Shown in pieces: positions 1 through 11,400 of a DNA stretch of 64,000 nucleotides (position 1 is its first letter; each line of letters opens with the position of its first letter). Where the stretch lies: NCBI GenBank assembly GCA_023078685.1, contig JALGAS010000006.1:1922001-1986000 (forward strand), in the 5' to 3' direction. The notes under the pieces are model-generated. The model was not told the DNA's origin and ran no database searches. It saw only the letters and a program-made list of their open reading frames with translations. The position numbers were made by a program, and so were the translations under genes. The DNA is from Neopestalotiopsis rosae (lineage: Eukaryota > Ascomycota > Sordariomycetes > Amphisphaeriales > Sporocadaceae).

Positions 1-74
1 GGTTGGGCAGGTCGCGGGGGCAGCTCCCGGAGGAGGGCGCGGTAAATCGATCGAGTACGGGCAGCGGTAGCCAT
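1..74 (-). CDS. LYR-motif mitochondrial protein, 5' end only (possible FMC1 homologue)
   Basis: The minus strand opens with ATG at position 74 and reads about 24 codons to the window edge, beginning MATAARTRSIYRALLRELPP. The S-I-Y-R-A-L-L-R-E-L-P pattern is the N-terminal helix of LYR-motif (complex 1 LYR) proteins, which are small mitochondrial matrix proteins that assist respiratory-complex or ATP-synthase assembly. From memory of the family, the 'YRxLLRELPPRP' start resembles the Pezizomycotina FMC1 group (F1-ATPase assembly), but other LYR proteins cannot be excluded from so short a piece. It is divergently arranged with the GTPase gene at 476. The rest of the gene lies outside the window. 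The identity is inference; the coding start is fairly clear. Confidence 0.55.
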   Translation of the reverse strand, partial: MATAARTRSIYRALLRELPPRPAQ

Positions 75-475
75 TGTGTTATAAGTGCACTCGTATTGTG
101 CAGAGAGCCGCGATAAACAGATTGTATCAATTCGCTTGGATTTCAAATGCTGGTTGACAATGGATGCGCCTATGAATGGTACGAACGGACTGGATCAGCT
201 TGCGGCGATAAGATAAGAATTTCTGGAGCTTGCTTAGCTTGAGAGCTAGCTAGGAACGCGCCCATTAACGAATGCGCGTCATGCAACTTCAAAATTTCCA
301 ACTGACAGCCAAACCCCGTTAAATGAATGCGCCGGACCTTTGACCCATGTCGTACGAGACGGGCACAAGACTCTTTGCTCATATCGATGGTCCAACCGAC
401 AATTTTCCCCTTGTGACCCAGGTACGATAGTGGTGGTCTAATTTGGTTCTTGCAAGAGTCCCTCACAATGGAAAT
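75..475. promoter_or_regulatory. Divergent intergenic region, LYR gene / mitochondrial GTPase gene
   Basis: About 400 bp separates two divergent start codons whose products both look mitochondrial, so it probably holds both promoters. The long minus-strand open frame inside it (170-466) has no recognisable domain and no support as a gene. Confidence 0.5.
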
Positions 476-2461
476 ATGACGACATTACGTCAGGCTACAG
501 CTCTCCTGGCTCTACCGGCGACTCTGCGGCCCTTGCTCTTTGCTGCACCGACGACGACGATACCCTCACCAGCTCCACAGGTGCGGCGATGCTTCCATGC
601 AACCACTTGGGCCTATGCCCGATATCTGAGGCGGCCACTGTCGGTGGGCGCCTTTGTGGTCCCGCATAGTCCGGCTTTGCCTCTATCAGAGATACCCATC
701 AAGGAGCTTCTACAGTCTCCCAAATCCGACAAGTCTCTTGCCGACGAGTTGAACAGGCTCTTCACCCAGAATCCTGCCACCTTTTACCACGGAACTTCCG
801 ACTTTTACGAGCTGAAGAAAAATACGCGGATACCGGAAATATGCATCCTCGGACGCTCCAATGTCGGCAAGTCGACATTTGTCAATGCACTCGCAAACCG
901 CCGGGATAATGAACTGGCACACACGAGTGCGAGGGCCGGTCGCACAAAAGCTATGAATGCCTTTGGATTCGGACCCGCGCCGACAATGAAGGAGCTTGCG
1001 GATACCGACACGGTCACGAAGCGGACGGAAGACTTGCCGAAACACAGCTTCTTCGTGCTCGATATGCCGGGATACGGACACAAGTCTTTGGAGGACTGGG
1101 GCAAACATATCAACCTGTACCTCAACAAGCGACAGGCCATCAAGGGTGCGATACTGCTGATTGACGGCGAAGTCGGGCCAAAGAGTGGCGACCTCATGGC
1201 CCTGGAGCTTTTGCAGGGGGCAGGAGTCAAGACAGCGATTGTGCTGACCAAGGCCGACAAGGCCAAGCACGAGGAGATCCTCAAAGAGACCTGCAAAAAT
1301 ATGTGGATAACGATGCGTGACGTTCATGCAAAAGACCCAAACAGCAAATGGGAGTGGGAAAAGGATTTCTTCGTCACAGCGCTCGGTGCAACGAAGAAGG
1401 AGATTGGCGTCGACTCCGTCGCCATTGCGAGATTAGCAGTCGCGCGACTGGCAGGGTTGGTGACAGAAAAAGAACGCCCGGAAATCACACCCGCCAAAGG
1501 TTATGGTGGCACAGTGGTTTCATTTGAGGATTTATTCGCCCAGAGTACGCCTTCGCCGACGTCCAGCATCAAGGAGTCCGCCAAAGCTGAGATGCCGAAA
1601 CCCATGGCTTCCACGAGCTCCTTCACAGCACTGGAGGAAGCTGCAGGGGAAGAACATGAGGCTCGTCGATCTGTCGGCCGCTTGCCACCGAGAGCTGCGA
1701 TTCACCGCTTGCGGCGCGACATTTCTCGATCTATGCCAGCGGCTCGCACGAGAACAGAGACGAGAAGGAACCTCAGTACTTCAAGCCGACCCAACTTCGC
1801 CACAAAACAGCCATCACCTCCTACCGATTACCATACCAGAAATCTCAACACTTTACCAGGACGTGAGCCATTGAGCCAGGAAGAACTAGAAAAGGCATTC
1901 AAGGAGTTTGTCAAGGGATTAGAGCCCGCAGAAACGCCCCTGGATCGCGCAGCATCTTATCAGCTGGCAAGCCACCGGGACCGCCCAAAGCACAAGGTTT
2001 GGGATCCCACTTTCCTTCCGCCGCTCGAGACCAAGGAGGAGAAGACGAAGAGAGTACACAAGCTGAACGAACAAAAGGCACGACACTTGCAGATATACCA
2101 AGCGCGCCTGGAGACGGAGAAGTTCCGGGCCGTTCTGCAGAATGAGAGGAAGATGAGACGCCAGCAGGGCCACGATCAGCAAGATAGACCTTCGCGAAGG
2201 CTTCGACATGAAGTGAGTCGGGACATGGACGAAGAAGCAGAAGCAGAAGCAGATGAAGAAGAGCTCGAAGAAGGATGGCGCATGATTGAAGAGGCGCAGG
2301 ATAAGGCAGAGGCTTTAAGGGGCAAGAAGCTCAGAAAAGCAAATAAAGACGCACTGAAGCAGCGGAAGAAAGAAGACAAGATGAAGAAACAGAAGAATGA
2401 GGATGACGAGGATGATGACCAGGGCGACTCATTTGAAGCCAAATTCAAGAGGGCAAAGTAG
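476..2461 (+). CDS. EngB/YihA-type mitochondrial GTPase with long C-terminal extension (Mrx8-like)
   Basis: One exon, 661 residues from the ATG at 476. The frame is open upstream to 443, but that earlier ATG lies close to the divergent gene and adds no targeting-like sequence, so I chose 476. The N-terminus (about 1-60) is rich in Arg, Ala and hydroxyl residues, as in a mitochondrial presequence. The GTPase domain follows: G1 GRSNVGKS at about 126-133, G3 DMPGYG at about 196-201 and G4 TKAD at about 258-261. This is the TrmE-Era-EngA-EngB-Septin group, EngB branch, whose members work in (mito)ribosome assembly; yeast Mrx8 is the mitochondrial example. Residues from about 340 to 661 form an unusual extension. 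It has a basic Arg/Ser-rich segment near 420-455, a Pro/Leu-rich linker, then charged helical and coiled-coil sequence with acidic and lysine-rich runs at the C-terminus. The assignment to EngB is firm; the function of the extension is unknown. Confidence 0.9.
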   Translation: MTTLRQATALLALPATLRPLLFAAPTTTIPSPAPQVRRCFHATTWAYARYLRRPLSVGAFVVPHSPALPLSEIPIKELLQSPKSDKSLADELNRLFTQNPATFYHGTSDFYELKKNTRIPEICILGRSNVGKSTFVNALANRRDNELAHTSARAGRTKAMNAFGFGPAPTMKELADTDTVTKRTEDLPKHSFFVLDMPGYGHKSLEDWGKHINLYLNKRQAIKGAILLIDGEVGPKSGDLMALELLQGAGVKTAIVLTKADKAKHEEILKETCKNMWITMRDVHAKDPNSKWEWEKDFFVTALGATKKEIGVDSVAIARLAVARLAGLVTEKERPEITPAKGYGGTVVSFEDLFAQSTPSPTSSIKESAKAEMPKPMASTSSFTALEEAAGEEHEARRSVGRLPPRAAIHRLRRDISRSMPAARTRTETRRNLSTSSRPNFATKQPSPPTDYHTRNLNTLPGREPLSQEELEKAFKEFVKGLEPAETPLDRAASYQLASHRDRPKHKVWDPTFLPPLETKEEKTKRVHKLNEQKARHLQIYQARLETEKFRAVLQNERKMRRQQGHDQQDRPSRRLRHEVSRDMDEEAEAEADEEELEEGWRMIEEAQDKAEALRGKKLRKANKDALKQRKKEDKMKKQKNEDDEDDDQGDSFEAKFKRAK

Positions 2462-2755
2462 CAGGAAAAATTATACGAGGGTTATCGAGTTCAACAGCAC
2501 TCACTACCTTCGTAGACCCGGCGGTCTGGTATGCATATTCGGCGCATTCTACGGAGCATCTTTCGGGCAGCAGTGTTATTCCTGCCGAGTATATCTAGAT
2601 CTCACATCTCCAAATGAATAAAATGTATCATGAAGGACATAAACACATGGCTTGATTGATTTTTAATGCATAGATGTCTAAGACACAAACAACGCGCCAG
2701 GAGCGCCATGTCGTCAGTGGTCGGATGCCTTTGGGCAAATGATGAGACAGCTGTA

Positions 2756-4088
2756 TCACGTAGCAGCGTCGACTATAGCACTAGCACGCGTCTCTTTCGG
2801 TTTCTTGCTACGTCGGCCCCTCTCCTCGTCCGTGACGAGCTCATCGCGGAACGAATAACCAGGTACGAGGACGTCGAGCAGATTGTCCCAGAAACCCAGA
2901 TCATACAGGTTCTCGACGTCGCGCAGATGCCATACCCTCTCCCATTCGCCCACGCCGGGTGCGCCTTGGGGATCCGGCGGGCTTCCGTCTTCTGTGCGAA
3001 CCAACACCTGCAAAGTCTCGACCGGCCACCTCGTCCAAGTCGGTTCCCATCGCGGGTCTTTTACGCGATCGGCGGGCATTGCGCGCTTGAAGGCAAAGCC
3101 ATCGTCCATTTCGGCCTGCCAGTCCTGCCACTTCATGCTCTCGTTTGTCGTCGTTCCGCAGTAAATAAGGTACAAGTGGTAGCCGAGCAGGCCCCATACC
3201 AGAGGCGAAGTCATCAAGGTGAGCAAAGTCACTCCTCCTCGACCCACGTGGTCCTGGATGCCAAAGGTCAACAGGATGAGGTAATCGTGCCAGCTAAAGC
3301 GACTGGGCTTCCAAAGTCGCCAGCCTGGGTGACGCGCTCGAATGTCTTCACATATCATCCTTGTCCCCAATACGCCACCAAAAGTGAGGAGCCAGGCGGT
3401 CGTAAGCAGCAAGAGGACGAAGTATCCCTGGTTTTCATAGCCTACACAGGTGTTGATAAAGACACAGTGGTGGTCCATCTTGGCGACACAGCGATTGCAG
3501 ACGGAGCAATGTTTCGATCGAGCTGGTTTGATGACGTTGCAAGTCCGACAGACCTGCCCAGGATGGAAGAGCGCAAAATCATAAGGATACTTGCTCATGT
3601 ACCTTGAGTGAGTTGCCGGAGTAATGACGCCTGGATCTCTAAAAGCGGCCAGATAAAGGAACCAGTACGGCATGATAATGGAGACGGTACCGACGATCCG
3701 GCTCAACGTCGCCATGCGTGGCCAGACGCCAGGGAGATACATGATCTCTCCGACTGACAGGAGAGCAAAGAAGAAGATGAGCACAGTGGGATGTCGGCCA
3801 TACATGAAGGTATGCGCAAACCTGCCTAGCCAGGCAGTCGCACGCCCACCGGTCAACCGCTGATCCAGGGCAACAGCAGCATTTGGCATGTGGACCATCA
3901 GCAGCTTATGAAGCCATGCGATAGGCGTGTGTCTGATAGCGCATAAGATAGTCAGCAACTCCAAATCTGGGACAAGGGAGGAGTTTGTGGAAGTTTTACC
4001 GTAAAGCTGGAAGTCTACCGAAAAATATGATCAAAATCATGAATGATATAGCGAGAACGCCTAAAGCGATCTGCGATACTGCCCCCAT
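2756..4088 (-). CDS. swf1: DHHC palmitoyltransferase, Swf1 type
   Basis: Two exons, 4088-4000 and 3932-2756, with a 67-bp intron at 3999-3933 (GTAAAA..CTATCAG); 421 residues. Exon 1 encodes a signal-anchor helix ending FFGRLPALR, and exon 2 continues HTPIAWLH, which is the Swf1 N-terminal signature. There are further transmembrane segments around 80-95 and 108-126. The DHHC cysteine-rich domain spans about 158-200 (CRTCNVIKPARSKHCSVCNRC, DHHC at about 183-186) and is followed by hydrophobic segments at about 200-220 and 255-280. Swf1 enzymes transfer palmitate to cysteines next to transmembrane segments of ER/Golgi SNAREs and similar proteins. The C-terminal tail is soluble, with a basic RRSKKPK segment. 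The gene is convergent with the GTPase gene (294 bp between stops) and divergent from rap1. The longest single-exon frame, which starts at 3964, begins inside the intron and should not be used as the start. Confidence 0.93.
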
Positions 4089-5356
4089 TTTTTTCGGTTT
4101 ATTCAAGTGGTAAGAGATGTAGCCACTCGTATATTGCGGCACTTAATCTCAGCCCACAGACCTGTCGCAGGCCATGAAAGTGGGTGAATCGTGAAGAGAC
4201 GGCGGGATCGATAACCAGAGAGGGCCGCTCAGAATAATACTAGGTAGACTGCCAGGTAGAAAAGATGAGTTATGAAGGTGAAGCCTAAGCTAGCTCAACT
4301 CCCATCAGCCAAATAAGTAAGCACGTAAGAAAGAAGAATCTGAAGACACAAGCGAATCACGGTGCGACGTCGACCTCATCACCACCTGCAATTATTCAGT
4401 TCATGTTTGTTTGGTTTGTTTGGTAAGAATGAGTGAGACAGCTGAAAACGGAAGATCGGCAATGGCCCGCTGATGTTTGAGGCTGCCGCGTGGTTGTGGC
4501 TCGGCAAGGCTAGCGGCGCCAGTGAATAGAAGACGCACCTGAGAGAAAAAAAGAACATTGGAAGCTTTGAGAAGCACAGCCCAGGCAGCGGGTTAAGGGT
4601 CTGGGTGCTGGGGTCTCGTTGCTTGGAGCAGCTCCCCGGCCAGGCCTGACAGCTAAGACAAAGCCATTCAGAGTGCCAGCGAACCAGCTGGGGCAAAGGT
4701 GGCACCCTTTCACTGGAGCCGCCCACGTCATATGCATATAAGCAGCATTCCGTGCTTGCCTTGAGCAGCTGGTGGCCCCTCCACACCCTCCTTCTTGCCC
4801 TCGTAGCCAGTGAATCGACGCCCCGTCATTTGAATATTCTTGGACCCTCTAGACCAGTCACCGCTTCCACGTGAGGACGTGAAGGTCAGAACCCAATCGC
4901 GATTTCTAGTATCACGCGCGTCGCCCTTCTCATGCAAGCCACGAGACTGCCCAAGATCCCAAATTGTGCACGGGGGTGACTTTTAAAGGCATAGCATCTA
5001 CTCCCTCGTCCTTGCGACTCATCTGCATCATCATTCAATATCTTATTTCGCTCGAACTGGCTCTCAATTTATACTACGCGACAACAGCAAGAACTGCAAA
5101 GAAGGAACGGAGGTTGCAAAAGCATATTTTAGGGGTCCCAGAAAAAAAAGAAAACCCGCGCGCACCTCACCTAATCACCATCGCACTACTCAGCATCCAG
5201 CCTCTAGCGCCCGTCAACAAACGCCATTCAACTTATAATCTACAAAGGGCTACGTTTTACAGCTCAACTCTTAATTATCAGCTCATAAAAGGACCCAAGG
5301 TCCTTCCTGTACGGTGCAGCGACCCTTTTCCAGGGTTAGGGTTGGGGTAAGCAGAA
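4089..5356. promoter_or_regulatory. Divergent intergenic region swf1 / rap1
   Basis: About 1.27 kb between divergent start codons, with no supportable gene. The part nearest rap1 is A- and CT-rich, as in fungal 5' leaders, and ends in the telomere-like block at 5333-5347. The open frames seen here (for example minus 4379-4786 and plus 4964-5350) lack domains and look like chance. Confidence 0.55.
5333..5347 (+). promoter_or_regulatory. Telomere-like TTAGGG sequence just upstream of the rap1 start
   Basis: The sequence reads GGGTTAGGGTTGGGG, one full TTAGGG unit flanked by partial units, ending 9 bp before the rap1 ATG at 5357. TTAGGG is the usual telomere repeat of filamentous ascomycetes. 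It could be a binding site in the rap1 5' leader. Function is inferred only. Confidence 0.5.
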
Positions 5357-8300
5357 ATGTCTGCGGCCATAGTCTATGAGGGGGACGTGGACGGCCAGGG
5401 TGGTACTTTATTCAAAGATATCAAGTTCTGGGTCGCGCAGCGCGTGCCCATGCGCTCAACCTGGCTACAGAATATCCAGGTAGATATACATTGCTCATAC
5501 TAGCTTTGCGACCACTGCTAATGTATCGGCAGAACAATGGCGGAACTGTGACCAAGCTCGAAAAGCAGGCAGACTACCTCATCGCTGATCACGCGAGGAA
5601 GGACAGCCCCGCTGGCTCGTACTCTTGGAAATGGATTGAGCAATCTGTCAAACAGGGAGAGCTTTTGGATAAGACTCAGTTCGCCATCAAATCTCCTGGA
5701 AATGAGTCCAGGCCTGTGGGCACTGTAAGCCAAAAGACTACGAGACGAGGCTTTACCAAGGAGGAGGATGAGCTGCTGTCAAAGTTTGTCGCCAGAAAGG
5801 AATTGCAAGGCGAGGCAACCTCTGGCAACGTCATTTATAAGCAGTTTGAAGCAAAGGTACAGTGAGCAACTAGAGGTGCTAATGTATAATGCTAACTCGA
5901 TCAGTATCCACAACATACGTTCCAGTCATGGAGGGACCGCTGGGTCAAAAAGTTGCAATACTTGGATCGCCCCAAAGTCTCACTGAAGGACCCGTCACTG
6001 TCGCCCCCTCCGGACGCTGACCCAGCCGCCAGTTCTGCGCCAGCGCCATCCACCAAAGGCCGCGGGTCAAAGGTCGCCAGCAGTGCCGATCCGGCTCCGA
6101 GGAAGAGAAGAGTTCGCTTTACTCCGGATGAAGACAAGTTGCTGCTTCAATATGTCGATGAAATGAAAACGGCGGGCCACGCTGTCAAAGGAAAGACAAT
6201 CTACGAAGCCCTGGCCATAGACGTAAGAACTCCGGCGTCTTTTTCTGTTCCTTCATATATGCTCGCTTTTGAATGCTGACATGTTTCATCTTATTCGTAG
6301 TTTCCACAACATACCGCGCAATCTTGGAGGGATAGGTACTTGAGGCATCTTGCACCAACAGAGGAGGAGGAAACAGTCGAAGAGGAATCTGCTGACGAGG
6401 AGCCAGCGGAGGAGGAACCGGTGCCTCCCTCTCCTCCTGTTACGAGATCACGCAGAAAGGTGCAGAAAGCTGAGCAAACCGATCGCCCATCAACAAAACG
6501 AAGCGGCCACGTTTCATCAGCTCAAGAGGATAATGAAACCCCTATTGCTGAAGTAGTGGAGGTGGCCATCAGACAGGAAGACATGCCATTGCGTATTCGC
6601 CAGAGTATCGAAGACATCAGCAATGCTGCTCGGAAACCAAGAGACGGTAGCCCAACCCTTGAGGCACCAAATCAGCACGAACATGATCAAGCTAGCGTTG
6701 GCGACTCTGAACAACAAGCTGTGCCGCCTGAATCGCCCCAAATACAAAGCCAACAGGAATTGTTTGAGACCTCACTACAGACAAGAGAAGGGTTTCACAA
6801 AGTTCTAGCGCAATTCAGGGAAGAGACCGGAACCTCTCAAGTCAATTTCTTCCCAGCTATTCAAGGCAAGCAGCTTGACGAATGGAAACTCTGGCAATCA
6901 GTTCAGGCCCAAAAGGTTGAACATGAAGAGCGTGATTGGCAGCTAGTGGCGGAAGATTCGGAGATCGATTGGATCACTCACCCGACAGCCCCAGATGAGA
7001 TGAGACGCTATTACGAAGCTCACTTACTCGATTTCGAGACGGTGGTTGGAGAATTCTTGGCGGGTGCAAAGAATGGTGAAGACGAGACGGAACAGGAAGT
7101 GGCCGAGATCGAGGAACTAACAACAACGACACTTTTGCCGGTCAAACCACCGTCCGACAGCCAATTCAATTCATCCCCGCCAAAGCAGCCGTCTCGCAAG
7201 CGCGCGCGTGAGGCCGATACCGCTTTGTCCTCTGACTTCACCTATCCAGAGTCGCCTAGGAAACGCTCCAAGATAAGACGTGATAGCGAGATCCCATCGA
7301 CGCCGGACGACAAGAATGGAACAGTTCATCTACGCAAAGCTGCTAGAGGAAAGGCTTCTCCTCATCTTGGAGCCCAGCCCGTGCTTCCCAGGTCTGGACA
7401 TTCGCTCATGAGCAAGCTCTACTGGAAACAAATCGAGAGAGAGGTACAAGAGCAAGTCAAGGGAGAGAATGCTCTATCTAGCGCTCGAAAAGCCATGGTT
7501 GAACCAGAGACTCAAGATTTTCAGTTCGGGACGCAGGCTATCGATGATCTTGATGACGAGTTTTCGGAGGGAGATGGAGAAGGACAAACCCGGCGAGTGA
7601 CTCCCTCGCAGCAATTGCGTAGTGAGCTTGACGCGGAAAATCGCCGTCGGACACTGAACCGGGGTTCGCCAGCGCCAGAGGCAACGGTTGATTCACCTTT
7701 CTTGGATGATTATGATCAGAACTTCTTTGGTGAAATGGACACGCCAGAGCCAAGCTTCGTTCGTAAGCCCAATCCTGTGCTATCACGAGTCGGAATGCAG
7801 CCGCCTAAGCGCCGGTCTCTACCTGCCTCGTTTGCAAGGGATGGTAGACCATCTCCATATGGACGAATGTCAATGCCCGGCTCAGCCCGCATGTCTTCTG
7901 GGGCCACTGCACCATTTCGCCAGCAGTGGATGTCGTCGACTCCTCAGCCGCAACAAGCACGAAGACCAGAGTGGACAATGTACACTCCTCAACCGCAGCC
8001 GCCAAGAAGATCGGAATGGATGTCAACCCCCCAGCCCCAGGCTCAGTCAGCCAGAAGAGCGCAGACCAAGGCTGAAGAACTTGCCGAAGTTGTGGAATAT
8101 TGGGAGGCTCTAGGATACTCTCCTGATCTCGCTCGTCGCAGCCTGGAAGCCACGACTTGGGAGTCGAGTCTAGCTGGGCAAGTCATGCAGTTCCTCAAGA
8201 ATGGCAATGCCATGCCCACGAACTGGGAGGGAGTGTGGACACCTCGCGACGATGAGGCTCTGATACTCATTGACTCTCCCGGACAGCCGAGGGACGATCG

Positions 8301-8406
8301 GGAAATCCGAAAGCGCGCAAAGGCGGCAGATCGGCTCGTAACAAAGCACGGCGAGCAACGTATGGAACTGAGGCGGAAGTGGCTCTACACCAGAAACACG
8401 CTGTGA
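5357..8406 (+). CDS. rap1: Telomere-binding protein Rap1 (BRCT, two Myb domains, RCT domain)
   Basis: Four exons: 5357-5479, 5533-5856, 5905-6222 and 6301-8406. The three introns (53, 48 and 78 bp) have good branch points (for example gctaac in intron 2 and gctgac in intron 3), and every exon is a multiple of three; 956 residues. Residues about 5-95 are a BRCT-like domain. Myb 1 (about 111-168) runs from RRGFTKEEDELL to PQHTFQSWRDRWVKKL. Myb 2 (about 215-272) runs from VRFTPDEDKLL to PQHTAQSWRDRYLRHL. Introns 2 and 3 split the two Myb domains at equivalent points, which suggests domain duplication. The middle is acidic and disordered. The last 110 or so residues, with GVWTPRDDEALILID, match the Rap1 C-terminal (RCT) protein-interaction region. 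Rap1 acts at telomeres in capping and length control. A telomere-like sequence lies just upstream of the start codon. Confidence 0.92.
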
Positions 8407-11400
8407 GATTGACTGAAGGCAACTTTGCATACAACCACGGTTTACTTATAGATGACTGATTGTTGATACCCTGTTTTGGCTAGCACGCATGGATATAGAT
8501 ACTCAGACTAATTTACTATGTCAATTTTTTATTCAAATGTTTGCTGTTTTGCTTTCCAGCGTGATGATACTGCTCTGCAACTCTATCATCGGCGAGGCTC
8601 TTTGATTGCCACCTTGTATTTCCTAGCTGTTATTTTCTGTGACTTTGGTGTGAATATATCGTTCTGCCAGAAGAGGCAGATCATCGCAGTGATTGTCAGG
8701 TGATACAAAATTCATTTTACGCCTCGCCATACTTTGTTCCCATAATGACCCATAGGGTGCCTGCATCGCCAACTTCAGCTCGTACCATTAAATATTTGAT
8801 AATCATACCAACTCGTTTTTGATGAGCACTGCAGTCCATCCCGACGCGGCCAGCCGAGCTGACGATGAATTGGAGAGAATCGCGTTGCACGACTGCGGGC
8901 TACCATCGTATTGGTTCGTGATACGATACGGGTTTGGCCGGACACGACCTACGGGAGAAAACAAACGGGAAATTAAATACAACACGTCGTCTACATCTCT
9001 GGGCCCAATATGAAAGATGATGTTTTTGGGTTCGTCCCATATTTGGCGTTTGCGCAACAACCAATGCAGTAGTCCTTTCCTGCGGCGAAACGAAGCAAAA
9101 CATCACACTACGTGTACCTACATGATGCTGTATACACAATGTCTCTTTGTGGCATCCTCTGCCAACTGGTTCGGAACGATCCGACTGTGCTCAAGACACG
9201 CCCACCCCCTCAACCCCTTCCTTTCTCCCAATGAAAAAGGATTTCCGCAACGTGCGACGATTCGTCGTACAAAGACGAATATGATATTGAAAGATCCGGA
9301 TATCGCCCCTAACCCATGCTCAAAGGGAAACCCATATTACAAGCAAGTGATTGCATGCAACTGCATTTCAGCAAGCACCGGGTTGCGCACCATTGAGTAA
9401 CCATAATTAGAGCCTTGCAGCAGCAGGCTGCATCACAGTACAGTAGGAAGGGGGGTGGTAGATAAGAGTTAAGGCAAGGCTTGGACGATTGATCATGGTA
9501 TATCGTTATGCAGGCATGTCATGTCACATTCGCAGTGGGGTCAATTCTTTTTGAGAAAATAGGAACAAACAGAATCGTTTTCTCTACCACGCCGCAGGAA
9601 TGCATCAGCTGGTACCATGTAACCGCCCCGGCCGAAGGATTTCCTGAGCGGCATAATCCGCCCCACGTGGTGCGTAGTAAGTTTACAACGAAGACACAAA
9701 GTGCCGTCCGTATAGTCTTGTTTAATTCTTGAACCCCTATATAATCGATCTAGCATCGATCCTTTCGGTTGCGGCAGAGAGGGGGTCTCGGGAAAGGAAG
9801 GCTAAGGGGGGGCATGAGGGACGAAGGAAGCCTGGCTGGCTTGCTTGGTTAGGAAAATCCTCCTTTTGGCTTCCTTCCTTTGACCGGTAATACAAAAAGA
9901 TGAGACATATACACACGGCTGCAAAGGAAAGCAACTTCATTGGGCCGCCAATCAGATTCCCCAGATGACGGCAACTGCACGTTCGATAACTACGACAGGC
10001 TCCGGCGGGAAGCTGACATGGCTGACTGCGTTTGGTGGTGCTCCCACACCGGATACGTTCTATTGGTTCTGGTGCTACTGTACATCTCTCCTCATTCTGT
10101 TTTCGCGAATGGCACTCTTACTTACTGATTTGCTGCGAGTAGGGTGTGAGTGAGGTGCCTCGTTTCTGATTTGTTCCTTCTGTTCCCAGAGGACTGGATG
10201 TTGTAAAGGTGTGCCCTCGGTGCAATAGCTCCGAGGCTGAGGCGCGCATTAGAAAAGAGAAACATGGCGTTTACGAGTATAGTAAACAAAAGCAATTGAC
10301 TTTTGTGTCCTTCTTCTTTCTTCGTAGTTGAGACATTAGGGGACATGTGAAAATCTGGCCTAAGGTGGGAAAAAAAAGGTTCGGGTGGAGCGTTGAAAAT
10401 GTCTTGAATTCAGTGCGTCCCCGCGATCACATCACACGGAAGTACCTACGCCATAGGCGGCAGCATAACCAGGGCTGAGGCCGATAATGCGACCGTGACG
10501 GGTTGGAGGGCTATGGAGGGGGAGAGGCCAAGAGGGTCCTCCGTGTTCCCGAACAACCATGAACGGCAGCAGTTTGCAGGCGGGCACCGGGAGGATTCTC
10601 TTGACGAGCGCAATGGCATAGGAAGGCGTAGGCAGGCTGTATCAAACGATAGGATCAGCAGCCCATCCGATGGTTCAGGATTCCCGGTGGTGTCTGTACG
10701 GAGTTGTTTAGTGTACTGGAAGGATGCCGGTTCGCGAATCAGACGGGGCACTGGGGTCAATGGGGACTTGAGGTCTCGGCAGAATGATCCACAGCAGTAC
10801 CCCGAACTCAGCCCACGGTTGCTTACCCGCATCGCATCGCGCATTGCAGCAACAGCCAGCGATGAAAATAGCAGTCGGCTATAGTCTTAGGGGCCACCCT
10901 AGGTACAGTAGTAATATAGGGAGATGGGAGACAAAAACGTGTCCCTCCACCCTCCCTTTGCGCAGCATGCAAGTCAGACTGCGTAAAGAGGAGAGAAGGA
11001 CGAAGGATTACGACTTATCTTGGACTGGCGATTACATACGGCACGGATAGCGGCCATGAACGCGCCAAATTATGTCAGCCCTGCCCGCTGCCCGCTCCTT
11101 GCGTGTCGCTATCAAGTCCATCTTTAGCAGCAGCTACTGCATGCACTTTATCTACAACCCACCCGAGCAAAAGAGCCCGTGTGTGGGAAGATCTTTGCGC
11201 GCTCCGCTGCCCCAATTAGGGACCGTCTCCCCTCTTCTTTTGCTGCTCCAACGGCAAAGCACGGGCAGCGAGATCCGTGTGTGCCTCTTCCAAAAGCCTC
11301 GTGGACGGGGTCGGCGGGAGGGGGGGTCTCTCTGTCTCTCTCCCCTCTTCGAGCCGTGTGGTACTATGTTAGGTGTGATCACAGGTAAAGCAACACACCC

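Noticed and set aside
2666..3607. 313-codon plus-strand open frame over the swf1 gene
   Set aside because: It is the antisense shadow of the DHHC protein; composition is not protein-like and no domain is present.
4379..4786. 135-codon minus-strand frame between swf1 and rap1
   Set aside because: No domain, overlapped by other chance frames, and located in the divergent promoter region.
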